The notes: a model not told the origin generated them from the sequence alone. A stretch of 64,000 nt of DNA from Halomonas ramblicola (GCF_030409215.1 NZ_JAUFPL010000032.1:377638-441637), one strand, 5' to 3'; positions 22,404 through 32,144 are shown, counted from the first letter of the stretch. Numbers and translations are program-made.

Positions 22404-25030
22404 GGTGACTCACCGTTGGGGTCAGTCGCCGCCGGCGCGAAGCGGCGGCCCTTCAGGCGATCGATGGCGCCCTCGACATCGTCGATCAGCAACACCAGCA
22501 GGTCACCTTCGCCGGCCTCGTCGAAGGCCCGGTCGACGGCGTGGGCCTCCTCCAGGACGACTTCCACCCGGCAGGCGCCCATCGACTCGGCGCCGTCGCG
22601 CAACAGGCCAGCGGCCTCGCCGATGGCACGATCGCGGGCGTCGGTCTCGTAGATGTAGACGACATCGTGCATCCGGGCGAGCAGCGTGCCGAGGCTGAAC
22701 AGGTCCTCGTCGCGGCGATTGCCGGGCGCGCTGGCCACGCTGAGGCGTCGTCGCGCCGGGATACAGCTCACCAGCTCGCTGAGGGCCTCGAGCGCGGGCA
22801 CGTTGTGCCCGTAGTCGATCAACACCTTCATGCCGTCGGCATCGATGAGGTTGGTGCGGCCGGGATTCTGTCCGGGGGTGGGATGGAAGGTCCGCAGGCC
22901 CATCTGGATATCGGCGATGGAGAGCCCCAGGGCATAGGCGCCCGCGCTGGCGGCCAGGGCATTGGCGACATTGAAGTGGGCGTGTCCCTCGAAGGTGATC
23001 GGCACGTCCACCACCGGGATCACCTCGGCCTCGACATGGCCCTGACGCATCACGATGCGCTCATCGTGGACCGTGAAGGCGACGCCGTGATCGCGAACAT
23101 GCTGACGGATGGGGCGGGAATCGGGGTCCAGGGTGAAGAAGATGATATCGCCCCGGGCCCATTCCTGGGCGGCCAGCACCCGGGGGTCATCGGCATTGAG
23201 CACGGCCGTACCGCCTTGGCGCACGGCGTCGATCACCACGGTCTTGCAGCGCGCCAGCTCGTCGAGGGTATGGATGTCATGCTCGCCCAGGTGGTCGCTG
23301 GCGATATTGAGCAGCACCCCGACGTCGCACTCGTCGAACCCGAGGCCACGGCGCATGATGCCGCCGCGGGCCACTTCGAGCACGGCGTATTCGACCGTGG
23401 GTTCGCGCAGCACGATGGCCGCCGCCTGGGGGCCACTGTAGTCGCCGCGCATGATGACATGGTTGTCGATCTCGATGGCGCCGGTACAGGCCATGCCGAC
23501 ATTGCGTCCCGCCTGGCGCAGCAGATGCGAGAGCAGGCGCACCGTGGTCGTCTTGCCGTTGGTCCCGGTGACCGCAACGATGGGAATGCGGGCGTCGGTC
23601 TCGCTGTCCGGGAACAGCATGTCGATCACATGCTGGCCGACATCGCGGCCGTTGCCGTGGGTGGGCGACAGGTGCATGCGAAAACCGGGCCCGGCATTGA
23701 CCTCGACCACCGCGGCGGACTGCTCCTCCAGTGGCCGGGTCAGGGTCTCGGCCAGCAGGTCGATGCCGATGATATCGAGCCCGACCAGGCGCGCGATTCG
23801 CTCCGCCGCGTAGCGTACCTCCGGGTGGACGTCGTCGGTCACGTCCGTGGCCGTGCCTCCGGTGCTCAAGTTCGCCGTGGGCTTCAGATAGACGATCTCG
23901 TTCTTTGGAATCACGCTCTGCAGGGTCAGGTTCTGCTGGTCGATCAGCCGCTGCGACTGCTCGTCCAGCTGTATCTGCGTGAGCAGGTTCTCGTGCCCGA
24001 CGCCGCGACGCGGGTCCTGGTTTTCCCTGTCGACCAGGGCCTGCAGCGTGGTGACCCCATCGCCGATCACATGGGCCGGTCGTCGCCTGGCGGCGGCCAC
24101 CAACTTGCTGTCGATGACCAGCAGGCGATGGTCCTCGCCCTCGATGTACTGCTCGACGATCACCGCGGGGTTGCGGTGGGAGGCGATGCCGAAGGCCTCG
24201 CGCAGGGCCTGGTCATCATCGATGTTGGTGCTCACGCCGCGGCCGTGGTTGCCGATCAGCGGTTTCACCACGACGGGATAGCCGATGTCGCGGGCGGCGT
24301 CGAGGGCTTCATCGACGCCGGCGCAGACCCGGCCGTGGGGAACCGGAATGCCGGCATCGCCGAGCACCTGCTTCGTCCAGGCCTTGTCGTCGGCGATGCC
24401 GTAGCCGATCAGGTCCGTATGGCCGGTCACCGTCGCCTGGATCCGCTGCTGGCGGTGGCCGTGACCCAACTGGATGTAGCTGTTCTCGTCACTCAAGCGG
24501 ATGTGGGGAATGCCACGCCGCTCGGCGGCCGCCACGATCGAGGCGGTGGAGGGGCCCAGCATGTGGGCATCGCGCACTGTCTTGAGGCGGTCGATGATCG
24601 CCGGCATGTCGATCTCGCCGCCATGGAACAGCCGGGTGACCAGCTCGACGGCCTCGACACCGGCCGCCAGACCACAGGCTTCGTCCCGATAGCGGTAGAC
24701 GACGTTGTAGATCCCGGGCTCGTAGCTGTCGATGGTCTTGCCGTAGCCGACCGAGAAGCCGATCAGGTTCTGGAGTTCGATCGCCACGTGCTCGACGACG
24801 TGGCCGGCCCAGGTTCCGCGTTCCAGTCGCTCCACGAAGCCGCCGGGTCGGCCGACCGAGCAACGGTGCTCCTGCAGGCTGGGCAGTAACCCGAGGAGGC
24901 GTTCGACGATGCCGGGGACGGTATCGCTGGGCCGTTCCTCGAGTTCGCCGATGTCCAGCCGCAGGAAGATGGCCAGGTAGCGGCTGTAGTAGTTCGGGCC
25001 CCGCAGGGCCCGGTGTTCGAGGATATTCAT
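22400..25030 (-). CDS. cphA: Cyanophycin synthetase
   Basis: An 876-residue cytosolic enzyme that polymerises Asp and Arg into cyanophycin using ATP without a ribosome. An N-terminal domain (about 1-160) is followed by an ATP-grasp domain (KPLIGNHGRGVSTNI, VEQYIEGEDHRLLVID, EVNAGPGFRMHLSP). A Mur-ligase-like domain follows with P-loop GTNGKTTT near residue 490 and the GHAHFNVANALAA region. Length matches the family (about 870-900). Its ATG overlaps the cphB stop and its stop overlaps the iadA start. Confidence 0.95.
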   Translation of the reverse strand: MNILEHRALRGPNYYSRYLAIFLRLDIGELEERPSDTVPGIVERLLGLLPSLQEHRCSVGRPGGFVERLERGTWAGHVVEHVAIELQNLIGFSVGYGKTIDSYEPGIYNVVYRYRDEACGLAAGVEAVELVTRLFHGGEIDMPAIIDRLKTVRDAHMLGPSTASIVAAAERRGIPHIRLSDENSYIQLGHGHRQQRIQATVTGHTDLIGYGIADDKAWTKQVLGDAGIPVPHGRVCAGVDEALDAARDIGYPVVVKPLIGNHGRGVSTNIDDDQALREAFGIASHRNPAVIVEQYIEGEDHRLLVIDSKLVAAARRRPAHVIGDGVTTLQALVDRENQDPRRGVGHENLLTQIQLDEQSQRLIDQQNLTLQSVIPKNEIVYLKPTANLSTGGTATDVTDDVHPEVRYAAERIARLVGLDIIGIDLLAETLTRPLEEQSAAVVEVNAGPGFRMHLSPTHGNGRDVGQHVIDMLFPDSETDARIPIVAVTGTNGKTTTVRLLSHLLRQAGRNVGMACTGAIEIDNHVIMRGDYSGPQAAAIVLREPTVEYAVLEVARGGIMRRGLGFDECDVGVLLNIASDHLGEHDIHTLDELARCKTVVIDAVRQGGTAVLNADDPRVLAAQEWARGDIIFFTLDPDSRPIRQHVRDHGVAFTVHDERIVMRQGHVEAEVIPVVDVPITFEGHAHFNVANALAASAGAYALGLSIADIQMGLRTFHPTPGQNPGRTNLIDADGMKVLIDYGHNVPALEALSELVSCIPARRRLSVASAPGNRRDEDLFSLGTLLARMHDVVYIYETDARDRAIGEAAGLLRDGAESMGACRVEVVLEEAHAVDRAFDEAGEGDLLVLLIDDVEGAIDRLKGRRFAPAATDPNGESP

Positions 25031-25875
25031 CGGAGATCTGCCAGGGTGGTGACGAGCGCGTCCGCGGCAAGATAGCGACGCGCCTCGATATCGAAGCCGT
25101 GACCGCTGACCAGCGCATGCAGGATCAGGTGCTCGATGGCCACCGCCTCTCCCATCGCCAGATCGGCGATGTTCGAGCTCGCCAGGTCGCGGCTGTCGAT
25201 GAGGATGACATGGCCCGGGCCGATGGCTTCGAGAACCCGGTTCGGATGAATGATCACCGCGGCATCCTCGCCCAGCCCCACGCCCAGGTACTCCGGGTTG
25301 GTCGCCCCGACCTCCATCAGGCGCGTGAATCGTCCGCGCTCGAGGAAGTGGCTGTCGATGATCAAGCCTTCGACGAGTCCGAGGCCGAAGGTCATGTTGA
25401 CGGCGCCCTTGCGCAGGGCATCGGCGGCGGCGCCGTTGTAGATCATGGTGCTCGGCATGGCCGCCGCGCCGGCACTGGTCCCGGCCACCACCGCGCCCTC
25501 CTTCAAGCGGTTGCGGATGGCCATCAGGGTCGCCGAGCCGCCCATCACGTTGGTCAGGCGGAGCTGGTCACCGCCGGTGAGGAAGATGACGCCGCTCTGC
25601 TCGATCAGGCGTACGGTGTCGGCCGCGGCCGCCTGGCGGCGGTCGCGGATGCCCAGGGAGTGGACGCGGCTGGCGCCCAGGCGAGAGAAGGCCGCTTCGT
25701 AGTCGGGCAGTACCTCGTCGGGAATGCTGCTCGCCGTGGCGATGACGGCGACCTCACCATAGCCCTCGGGGGCCAGGGCAAAGACCTGTCTCAGGATCTC
25801 GAGATCGGAGGTCCTGTCCTCTGCTCCGCCGATGGCCACGATGCGGCCAGGTGCCACGGGGTGTTGGGAAGCCAT
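25027..25875 (-). CDS. cphB: Cyanophycinase
   Basis: A 282-residue peptidase of the S51 family. It has the nucleophile motif GTSAGAAAM, GGDQLRLTNVMGG, and DSHFLERGRFTRL, all characteristic of CphB. It hydrolyses cyanophycin to beta-Asp-Arg dipeptides. No signal peptide, so it acts on intracellular granules. It is first in the overlapping cphB-cphA-iadA operon, so synthesis and degradation enzymes are co-expressed from one messenger; activity is probably balanced post-translationally. Confidence 0.93.
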   Translation of the reverse strand: MASQHPVAPGRIVAIGGAEDRTSDLEILRQVFALAPEGYGEVAVIATASSIPDEVLPDYEAAFSRLGASRVHSLGIRDRRQAAAADTVRLIEQSGVIFLTGGDQLRLTNVMGGSATLMAIRNRLKEGAVVAGTSAGAAAMPSTMIYNGAAADALRKGAVNMTFGLGLVEGLIIDSHFLERGRFTRLMEVGATNPEYLGVGLGEDAAVIIHPNRVLEAIGPGHVILIDSRDLASSNIADLAMGEAVAIEHLILHALVSGHGFDIEARRYLAADALVTTLADLR

Positions 25876-26098
25876 AACCTGTTCGTCGCCCAGCGACGCT
25901 CTTGAGCAAACGCAGAAGCCACGTTCGCGTGAGTCACTTGCCGAATGGCAGGATGCTTGCCGCCTGCACTTTCACTTATAACAGTCATCCCGACGCGGGG
26001 CACGTTCTCGCTGGCTCGGGCGGCCCCGAGGACCGGCCGAATAATGCATATCAGATGCCACTGTAATCGTGAGACGGACGGCATTTCCCTGGCCTGGA

Positions 26099-27367
26099 TC
26101 AAGCCTCGGCGGGGCGCGCCGGGTGCCGCTCGTCGCGGGTCAGCATGGGTGCCCGGCGCTCGGTCCACCACATCCAGATGATCGAGACCAGGGTCACGCC
26201 GAAGCACAGCATCCACACCGTGGTGGCCACCCCGGTGAGGTCGACCAGGGCACCGAACATGATCGGCAGCAGGAAGCCCCCCACGCCGCCGGCCAGGCCG
26301 ACGATGCCGGAGACCAGGCCGAGGTTCTCGTGGTACTCGTTGGAGAGGTACTTGAACACCGAGGCCTTGCCGATGCCCCAGGCAATGCCCACCACGAAGA
26401 GCGCCGCGGTGAACAGCCAGATGGGAATGCCGAAGCCGAACTCCACCACGCCGTCACCGCCGGCCGCCGCCACGCGGTAGTGGGTCTCCGGGTAGGACAT
26501 GATGAACAACGCGATCAGGCTGGCCCACATGCAGCCCCAGGTGACGGTGTGGGCGCCGAAGCGGTCGGAGAGCCAGCCGCCGAAGGCACGGATCACCCCG
26601 GAGGGCAGCACGAAGATGGTGGCGATCAGCGCTGCCAACTGGATGCCCATGCCGTACTCGTTCATGTAGTAGCGGGTCAGCCACAGCGAGACCCCCACGT
26701 AGCCGCCGAACACCACCGAGTAGTACTGGCAGTACTTCCACACCCGCGGGTCATTGAGCACCCTGGCCTGCTCGCGCAGCGAGACCCGTTTGGTGCTGCG
26801 GTGGGCGGGATCGGTATAGGTGAAGAACCAGAACAGGATGGCGGTGACCAGCATGATCGCCGCATAGATGTTGGGTACCGCCTGCCAGCCCAGCACCACG
26901 ATGGCCGTGGGGGCGATGTATTTGGTCACCGCCGCCCCGGCGTTGCCGGCGCCGAAGATGCCCATGGCCAGGCCCTGTCGGTCCCGCTCGAACCACTTGG
27001 CGGTGTAGGTGATGCCCACCGAGAAGGCGCCGCCGGCCAGGCCGATGAAGGCGCCCAGCACCAGCAGCTGCCAGTACTGGGTGGCGAACTGCACTAGCCA
27101 GATGGCCGGCACCACGCAGACCAGCACGATGAAGAACACCGGGCGGCCGCCGAAGCGGTCGGTCAGTGCGCCCAGCGGCAGCCGCATCAGCGCACCGGTG
27201 AGGATGGGCACCGCGGTGAGGATGCCGAACTGGGTGCCGTTGAGGTCGAGCTGCTCGGCGATGGGCACGCCGATCTCGCCGAACATGGTCCACACCATGA
27301 AGCACATGGTGAAGGCGAAGGTGTTGGCCACCAGGACCGACGTCTGCTTGAAGCGATGGGAGGCCAT
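26099..27367 (-). CDS. narK1: Nitrate/nitrite MFS transporter, NarK1-like
   Basis: A 422-residue, 12-helix major-facilitator protein of the nitrate/nitrite porter family. Signatures are GALTDRFGGRPVF (loop 2-3), GLAGGAFSVGITYTAKWF and GKASVFKYLSNEY-N7-GIVGLAGGVGGF. Short NarK1-type porters act as nitrate/proton symporters, which prime uptake before nitrite accumulates. It follows narK2 by 66 bases on the same strand and shares a similar leader ending CCGAG before its ATG. The gene symbol is by family resemblance. Confidence 0.85.
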   Translation of the reverse strand: MASHRFKQTSVLVANTFAFTMCFMVWTMFGEIGVPIAEQLDLNGTQFGILTAVPILTGALMRLPLGALTDRFGGRPVFFIVLVCVVPAIWLVQFATQYWQLLVLGAFIGLAGGAFSVGITYTAKWFERDRQGLAMGIFGAGNAGAAVTKYIAPTAIVVLGWQAVPNIYAAIMLVTAILFWFFTYTDPAHRSTKRVSLREQARVLNDPRVWKYCQYYSVVFGGYVGVSLWLTRYYMNEYGMGIQLAALIATIFVLPSGVIRAFGGWLSDRFGAHTVTWGCMWASLIALFIMSYPETHYRVAAAGGDGVVEFGFGIPIWLFTAALFVVGIAWGIGKASVFKYLSNEYHENLGLVSGIVGLAGGVGGFLLPIMFGALVDLTGVATTVWMLCFGVTLVSIIWMWWTERRAPMLTRDERHPARPAEA

Positions 27368-27433
27368 CTCGGTTCCCTCTTGCCATGGAAGTGGGGTCGG
27401 TGGGGCGGCACGGCCGCCCCGGACGGATCGGGG

Positions 27434-29065
27434 TCAGGGATTCTTCACGTAGGCGCCGGGGCGCAGGTAGAACCACCAGTTGACCACCAGGCAGAGCGCG
27501 TAGAAGACCGCGAAGCCGTACATGGCGAGTTCCGGGGTACCGGCCTTGATCTGGTCGCCCATCACCCGCGGGGCGATGAAGGCGCCGTAGGCGGCCACCG
27601 CCGAGGTCCAGCCCAGCACCGGGCCCTTCTGCTGGGCGTCGAAGATCACCCCGATGCTGCGGAAGGTGGAGCCGTTGCCGATGCCGCTGGCGGCGAACAG
27701 CACGATGAACAGCGCCAGGAAGAGCCAGAAGTACTGGTTGGGGTCGGTGGCGTTGTAGGCCAGCATCATCACGTAGCCGGTGGCCACCGAGGCGATGACC
27801 ATCACCGCGGAGATGAGCTGGGTGACGATGGCGCCGCCCACCTTGTCGGAGATCCAGCCGCCGACGGGACGGATCAGGGCGCCGACGAAGGCGCCCATCC
27901 ACGACCAGGTCAGGGCGCTGGGGGCGTCGGGGTTGGCCACGCGCGTCACGCTGCCGTCGGCGGCCACCTCCATCATGTTCCCGAAGATGACGTTGATGGA
28001 GAGCGGCAGGGCCGCCGAGAAGCCAATGAAGGAGCCGAAGGTGAGGATGTAGAGCACCGTCATCGACCAGGTGTGCTTGTTGGAGAAGATGCCGAACTGC
28101 TTCTGGATGGCCGGCCGGATGTCCCCCGGCAGCAGGCGCAGCAGGCCCAGGGTCAGCAGGATGGTCAGCGGCAGGGCGAGCCACATGCTCAGCCAGCCCA
28201 GCGCGACGACGCCCACCACCGAGGTCAACACGCCCACGCCGTAGAGCCCCAGGATCTTGCCGAAGGCCTGTACGGGGCGGCCCGGGTTGGGGGTGATGGG
28301 GCGCAGGTTGTTCATGCCGAACCAGCCGGCGAAGGCCAGCGGCACCAGGAACACCAGCCACACGAAGCCGGCGTTCTGGATCCAGGCATCGGTGCCCGCC
28401 TCGATGCGGCCGATCAGGGTGCCGCTGGCGCTCGTGAGCTCCATGGGGCCGCCGGCCAGGGCGCCGAAGATCCCCACAGTCATCACCAGCGGCACCAGGA
28501 TCTGCATGGTGGTGACGCCGAAGTTGCCCAGCCCGGCGTTCATACCCAGGGCATAGCCCTGCTGCTGTCGGGGGAAGAAGCTGGAGATGTTGCTCATCGA
28601 GCAGGCGAAGTTGCCGCCGCCGATCCCCGAGAGCAGCGCCAGGGCCTGAAAGACCCAGAAGGGCGTCTCGGGGTTCATCAGGGCGATGCCGGTGCCCGCC
28701 GCCGGCACCATCAGCAGGGCCGTGGTCAGGAAGATGGTGTTGCGCCCGCCGGCGATGCGGATCATGAAGGAGGCCGGGATGCGCAGGGTGGCCCCCGAGA
28801 GGCCGGCGATGGCAGTGAGGGTGAAAAGCTGGTCGACGGAGAAGGGGAAGCCCAGGTTCTGCATCTGGGTGGTGATCATGCCCCACATCATCCACACCGC
28901 GAAGCCCAGCAGCAGGCTGGGGATGGAGATCCACAGGTTGCGGGTGGCGACGGCCTTGCCTTTCCGTTCCCAGAACGCCGTGTCCTCGACGTCCCAGTGG
29001 TCGATATCGGCGCTGCGGGCGTGTGACGCCCGGTGACGGCCGACGTCCAGGTTCGAATTCGCCAT
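27434..29065 (-). CDS. narK2: Nitrate/nitrite MFS transporter, NarK2-like
   Basis: A 543-residue protein with an N-terminal hydrophilic tail of about 45 residues (MANSNLDVGRHRASH), then 12 helices. Both porter signatures are present: GIGGGNFACSMSNISSFFP and GIGNGSTFRSIGVIFDAQQ. NarK2-type porters mainly exchange nitrate for nitrite. I use the ATG at 29065, preceded by GGGGGAAG, rather than the open start 11 codons earlier. An exact FNR-type box lies 51 bases upstream and a NarL-type palindrome about 140 bases upstream, so expression should need anoxia plus nitrate. Confidence 0.88.
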   Translation of the reverse strand: MANSNLDVGRHRASHARSADIDHWDVEDTAFWERKGKAVATRNLWISIPSLLLGFAVWMMWGMITTQMQNLGFPFSVDQLFTLTAIAGLSGATLRIPASFMIRIAGGRNTIFLTTALLMVPAAGTGIALMNPETPFWVFQALALLSGIGGGNFACSMSNISSFFPRQQQGYALGMNAGLGNFGVTTMQILVPLVMTVGIFGALAGGPMELTSASGTLIGRIEAGTDAWIQNAGFVWLVFLVPLAFAGWFGMNNLRPITPNPGRPVQAFGKILGLYGVGVLTSVVGVVALGWLSMWLALPLTILLTLGLLRLLPGDIRPAIQKQFGIFSNKHTWSMTVLYILTFGSFIGFSAALPLSINVIFGNMMEVAADGSVTRVANPDAPSALTWSWMGAFVGALIRPVGGWISDKVGGAIVTQLISAVMVIASVATGYVMMLAYNATDPNQYFWLFLALFIVLFAASGIGNGSTFRSIGVIFDAQQKGPVLGWTSAVAAYGAFIAPRVMGDQIKAGTPELAMYGFAVFYALCLVVNWWFYLRPGAYVKNP

Positions 29066-29115
29066 CTCGGCTTCCCCCTTGAGTGCTGACAGGCGCATCG
29101 ACCGCCGAAGGCTGC

Positions 29116-29129
29116 TTGATCGACATCAA
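29116..29129. promoter_or_regulatory. Perfect FNR/ANR box for narK2-narK1
   Basis: TTGATCGACATCAA is an exact match to TTGAT-N4-ATCAA and a full palindrome in its arms. It lies 51 bases before the narK2 ATG on the minus strand, suitable for activation by ANR/FNR or the DNR-type regulator at 40379. Confidence 0.9.
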
Positions 29130-29207
29130 TGCGCGACGCTTTGGGGCGAAAGATACGCCCGGCCTCGGCGGGGGGAAATGCCGGAAAATGCCGGGAAATC
29201 AACCGGC

Positions 29208-29223
29208 TACCTCCATGGAGGTA
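29208..29223. promoter_or_regulatory. NarL-type 7-2-7 palindrome upstream of narK2
   Basis: TACCTCC-AT-GGAGGTA is a perfect 16-bp palindrome with the 7-2-7 geometry of NarL sites. Each heptamer fits TACYYMT except the last base (C instead of T). It lies about 80 bases upstream of the FNR-type box. Confidence 0.75.
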
Positions 29224-29361
29224 GCCGGGGTAGGAGAGTATCCGCTTGATCGGGAAGGGGTTTTTCCGCGTCGCCGGGGCGGGGGGAAGGGCGGCGCGGA
29301 GAGCGGAGGTCTTTGGAGGTATCCACACCGCACCGCCATTGCTAGCGTTCACTTCATGCCT

Positions 29362-29508
29362 GTAGGAAGCCTCGATTCACGTCGCGAGCGAAGAGAGGCC
29401 GCCCGCCGCCGAAGCGCAGCAGCCGGAGTTGACTGGTGGCTCAATGAGGACTGCGAGCATCGCCGGCGGGCGGGATATCGAGCGCAGCAGTGAAGCGAGG
29501 TTTCCTAC
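29362..29508. repeat. 147-bp inverted-repeat element at the narL 3-prime end
   Basis: GTAGGAAGCCTCGATTCAC (29362-29380) is the inverted complement of 29490-29508 at 17 of 19 positions. Further imperfect pairing runs inward, with a CCGCCCGCCG-type segment on both arms, giving a long hairpin. The right arm includes the narL stop codon. It may be an extragenic palindrome, a MITE-like element or the narL terminator structure. No ORF inside is convincing. Confidence 0.55.
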
Positions 29509-30170
29509 CGGTCGAGGCCCTCCTGCACGGCCCACACCGCCGCCTCCACCCGCGAGCGCAGGTTGAGCTTCTTGAGCAGGTGCTTGACGTGCACCTTCAC
29601 CGTGCCCTCGGTGATGTCCAGCTTGCGGGCGATCATCTTGTTGGAGAGGCCGGCGGCCAGCTCGCCGAGGATCTCGCGCTCGCGCTGGGTCAGGCTGTGG
29701 ATGTCCGGGGCGGCCGGCTTGCTGCGCTGGTGGCGCAGCGCCTCGGCGAGCAGGGCGGTGAGGCTCTCGCTGATCACCATGCGCCCCAGGGTCGCCTGGC
29801 GCAGCTGGCGGACCATCTCGTCCGGGTCCATGTCCTTGAGCAGGTAGCCGTCGGCCCCGGCCTGGAGGGCGTCCACCACGTCCTCCTCGTTGTCGGAGAC
29901 GGTGAAGATCACGATGCGCCCGGCGAAGCCGTCGTCGCGCAGCCGCTTCAGGGTCTCGATGCCGTTCATGCCGGGCATGTTGAGGTCGAGCAGCACCAGG
30001 TCGGGGTCGAGCTCCCGGGCCAGCCGGACCCCCTCCGCCGGTTCGCCGGTCTCACCGGCCAGCACCAGGTCGTCCTCCAGCTCCAGCAGTTGGGTGACGC
30101 CGCGGCGCAGCAGCGGATGGTCGTCGATGATCAGGATGCTGGCGGGGGTCTCATGGGTGGTGTCGGTCAT
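29505..30170 (-). CDS. narL: Nitrate/nitrite response regulator NarL
   Basis: A 221-residue response regulator. The receiver domain has acidic pocket DD at 16-17 and phospho-acceptor Asp62 in LLDLNMPGMNG. The C-terminal LuxR-type helix-turn-helix (SLTQREREILGELAAGLSNKMIARKLDITEGTVKVHVKHLL) binds TACYYMT heptamers. The start at the ATG at 30170 overlaps the narX stop as ATGA. It should activate narGHJI and the narK genes, consistent with several heptamer palindromes in both intergenic regions. Confidence 0.93.
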   Translation of the reverse strand: MTDTTHETPASILIIDDHPLLRRGVTQLLELEDDLVLAGETGEPAEGVRLARELDPDLVLLDLNMPGMNGIETLKRLRDDGFAGRIVIFTVSDNEEDVVDALQAGADGYLLKDMDPDEMVRQLRQATLGRMVISESLTALLAEALRHQRSKPAAPDIHSLTQREREILGELAAGLSNKMIARKLDITEGTVKVHVKHLLKKLNLRSRVEAAVWAVQEGLDR

Positions 30171-32107
30171 CCGGCGTGGTCCCTCTTGCCTTGTCGATCG
30201 GTGGCGATGGTGGCGGTGGCCGGGGCGTCGGGCGCCTCGACGTCGCCGCCGACGTGTGTCTGGATGAGCCGGGCGGTCTGGGGCGTGAAGACCAGCTCGA
30301 CCCGGGTGCCGCCCTGGGCGCGATTGCCCAGCGTCAGGTGGCCGCCCAGGGTGTCGGCGCGGTCGCGCATGATCACCAGGCCGTAGTGCATGGGCGGCGA
30401 GCTGTCGTCTTCGAGGCCGATGCCGTCGTCCTCGATGGTGACCCGCAGGCGGGCCTGGGCGAAGCGCACCGATACCGCGGCCCAGTGGGCCTGGGCGTGC
30501 TTGTGGACATTGGCCAGCGCCTCGCGCACCACCTGCAGCACATGGATCTCCTCGTTGGGGTTGAGCAGGTGGGGGGGCAGGTCCACCGCCAGGGCGATCT
30601 CGCTGCCCAGCCGCTCGCTGAACTCCTGCACCGTCTGGCGCAGGGCGGTGGCCAGCCCCGGCCCCTCGAGCCTCAGGCGGAAGGTGGTCAGCAACTCGCG
30701 CAGCTGGCGATAGGCGCTGTCGAGCCCGGTGCGCAGCTCCGCGCAGACCGAGGCCTGGGTCTCGGGGGGCAGGCCCTTGGCCTGCATGCGTTCCAGGCGC
30801 GCCACCTGCATCTTCAGGTAGGAGAGCGACTGGGCCAGGGAGTCGTGCAGCTCCCGGGCGATGATGGTGCGCTCGTTCATCAGCGAGACCTGCTGCTGCT
30901 CCTCGATGCGCCGCTGCAGGTAGACGGCGGTGGCCAACTGGTCGGCCAGGGCGTTGAGCAGGCGGCGCACGCTGTTCGACAGCGGCCGCCCCCTGGGGTA
31001 CCAGACCTCCAGGGTCCCCAGCATCAGCTCGCCCACGCTCACCGGCAGCAGCACGCACTCGCCCTGTTCGGTCTCCTGCAGCCGCAGGGGGTGGGGGTCG
31101 ATCAGGCAGGCGTGGCAGTCGTGGTCGCGGCAGTAGTCGGGGCGGCGTGCCGAGTGAGTGGCCAGGATGGGAATCTGGCGGTCGTCGAGGGGGTCGTTGA
31201 GCGACAGGCGGATGGGGCCGATCTCCAGTAACTGCTCGAGGCGGCGCAGCATGGGGGCGGCGCTGGCGCAGAGGTCGTTGCCGCCGCCGTAGAGTGCCCG
31301 GCTGCCGTCGTGCATCACCTGCATGGCCCGGTTGCTGCGCTCGAGTTCCGCCTGCTTGCGCGACACCCGCTCCTCCAGCTCGGCATAGCTGCTGGCCAGC
31401 TCCTCGGCCATGGTGTCGAAGGTGCGCCCCAGCAGGGCCAGCTCGTCGTTGCCGGTAAGCCGCGTGCGATAGCCGAAGTTACGCCGCGCCGCCTCCCGGG
31501 CCAGCACCACCAGCTGGCGCAGCGGCACCACCAGGTTATGGCGGATGTCGTAGAGGGCGATGCTCAGCACCACGGCGGTCAGCGCCAGGAGGATGAGCTG
31601 CAGGGCGCCGAGCAGGCGGATCTTCGACTCGCTGTTCTCCTCCAGCAAGGTCACCAGGCCGTCGATCTCGCCCACCAGCGCGTCCAGCTCCGCCTCCAGG
31701 GGCGTGCCGGCGGTATCGTTCCCGGCCAGCGCCGCGTCCAGTCGGGGGGCCAGGGTCGTCTCCCAGCGCGCGAGGATCCGGCGGTGCTGGCGTTGCAGGG
31801 GATGGTCCGTGGCCTCGGGCAGGGCGGCGGTGAGCTCGGGGTCGCTCAAGCGCTCGCCGAGGCGCTCGCCCAGGGTCGCCACGCGTTCGCGGCTGGCCTC
31901 GCCGGGCTGCTGCTCGTGGCGCTGCAGGGCGGCGACGACCTGGTAGGTGTTCATGCGCAGCGAACCGGCCAGATTGATGGCGGCGGCATCGCCGCGGTTA
32001 CCGCCGGCCAGGGTCATGGTCACCACGATGCTGATCAGCGCCAGGGCGCTGATCGCCAGCAGCGAGGCGACGATGCGCGCCACCAGGGAGTGTTGCAGCA
32101 GTTTCAT
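30167..32107 (-). CDS. narX: Nitrate/nitrite sensor histidine kinase NarX
   Basis: A 646-residue membrane kinase. TM1 is about 9-34, and a periplasmic nitrate-sensing domain carries the P-box (AAAINLAGSLRMNTYQV, residues 41-57). TM2 is about 165-187, followed by a HAMP region, then a central GAF-like part with a Cys cluster CRDHDCHAC (326-334). The HPK7 H-box AREL-HDSLAQ has phospho-acceptor His421, and an ATPase domain ends with YGLVIMRDRADTLGGHL. It senses nitrate/nitrite and phosphorylates NarL. It is divergent from narG across 390 bases. Confidence 0.93.
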   Translation of the reverse strand: MKLLQHSLVARIVASLLAISALALISIVVTMTLAGGNRGDAAAINLAGSLRMNTYQVVAALQRHEQQPGEASRERVATLGERLGERLSDPELTAALPEATDHPLQRQHRRILARWETTLAPRLDAALAGNDTAGTPLEAELDALVGEIDGLVTLLEENSESKIRLLGALQLILLALTAVVLSIALYDIRHNLVVPLRQLVVLAREAARRNFGYRTRLTGNDELALLGRTFDTMAEELASSYAELEERVSRKQAELERSNRAMQVMHDGSRALYGGGNDLCASAAPMLRRLEQLLEIGPIRLSLNDPLDDRQIPILATHSARRPDYCRDHDCHACLIDPHPLRLQETEQGECVLLPVSVGELMLGTLEVWYPRGRPLSNSVRRLLNALADQLATAVYLQRRIEEQQQVSLMNERTIIARELHDSLAQSLSYLKMQVARLERMQAKGLPPETQASVCAELRTGLDSAYRQLRELLTTFRLRLEGPGLATALRQTVQEFSERLGSEIALAVDLPPHLLNPNEEIHVLQVVREALANVHKHAQAHWAAVSVRFAQARLRVTIEDDGIGLEDDSSPPMHYGLVIMRDRADTLGGHLTLGNRAQGGTRVELVFTPQTARLIQTHVGGDVEAPDAPATATIATDRQGKRDHAG

Positions 32108-32144
32108 GGCGTCGGGGTCTCGTCGGTCTCCAGGGTCAGTCTAC

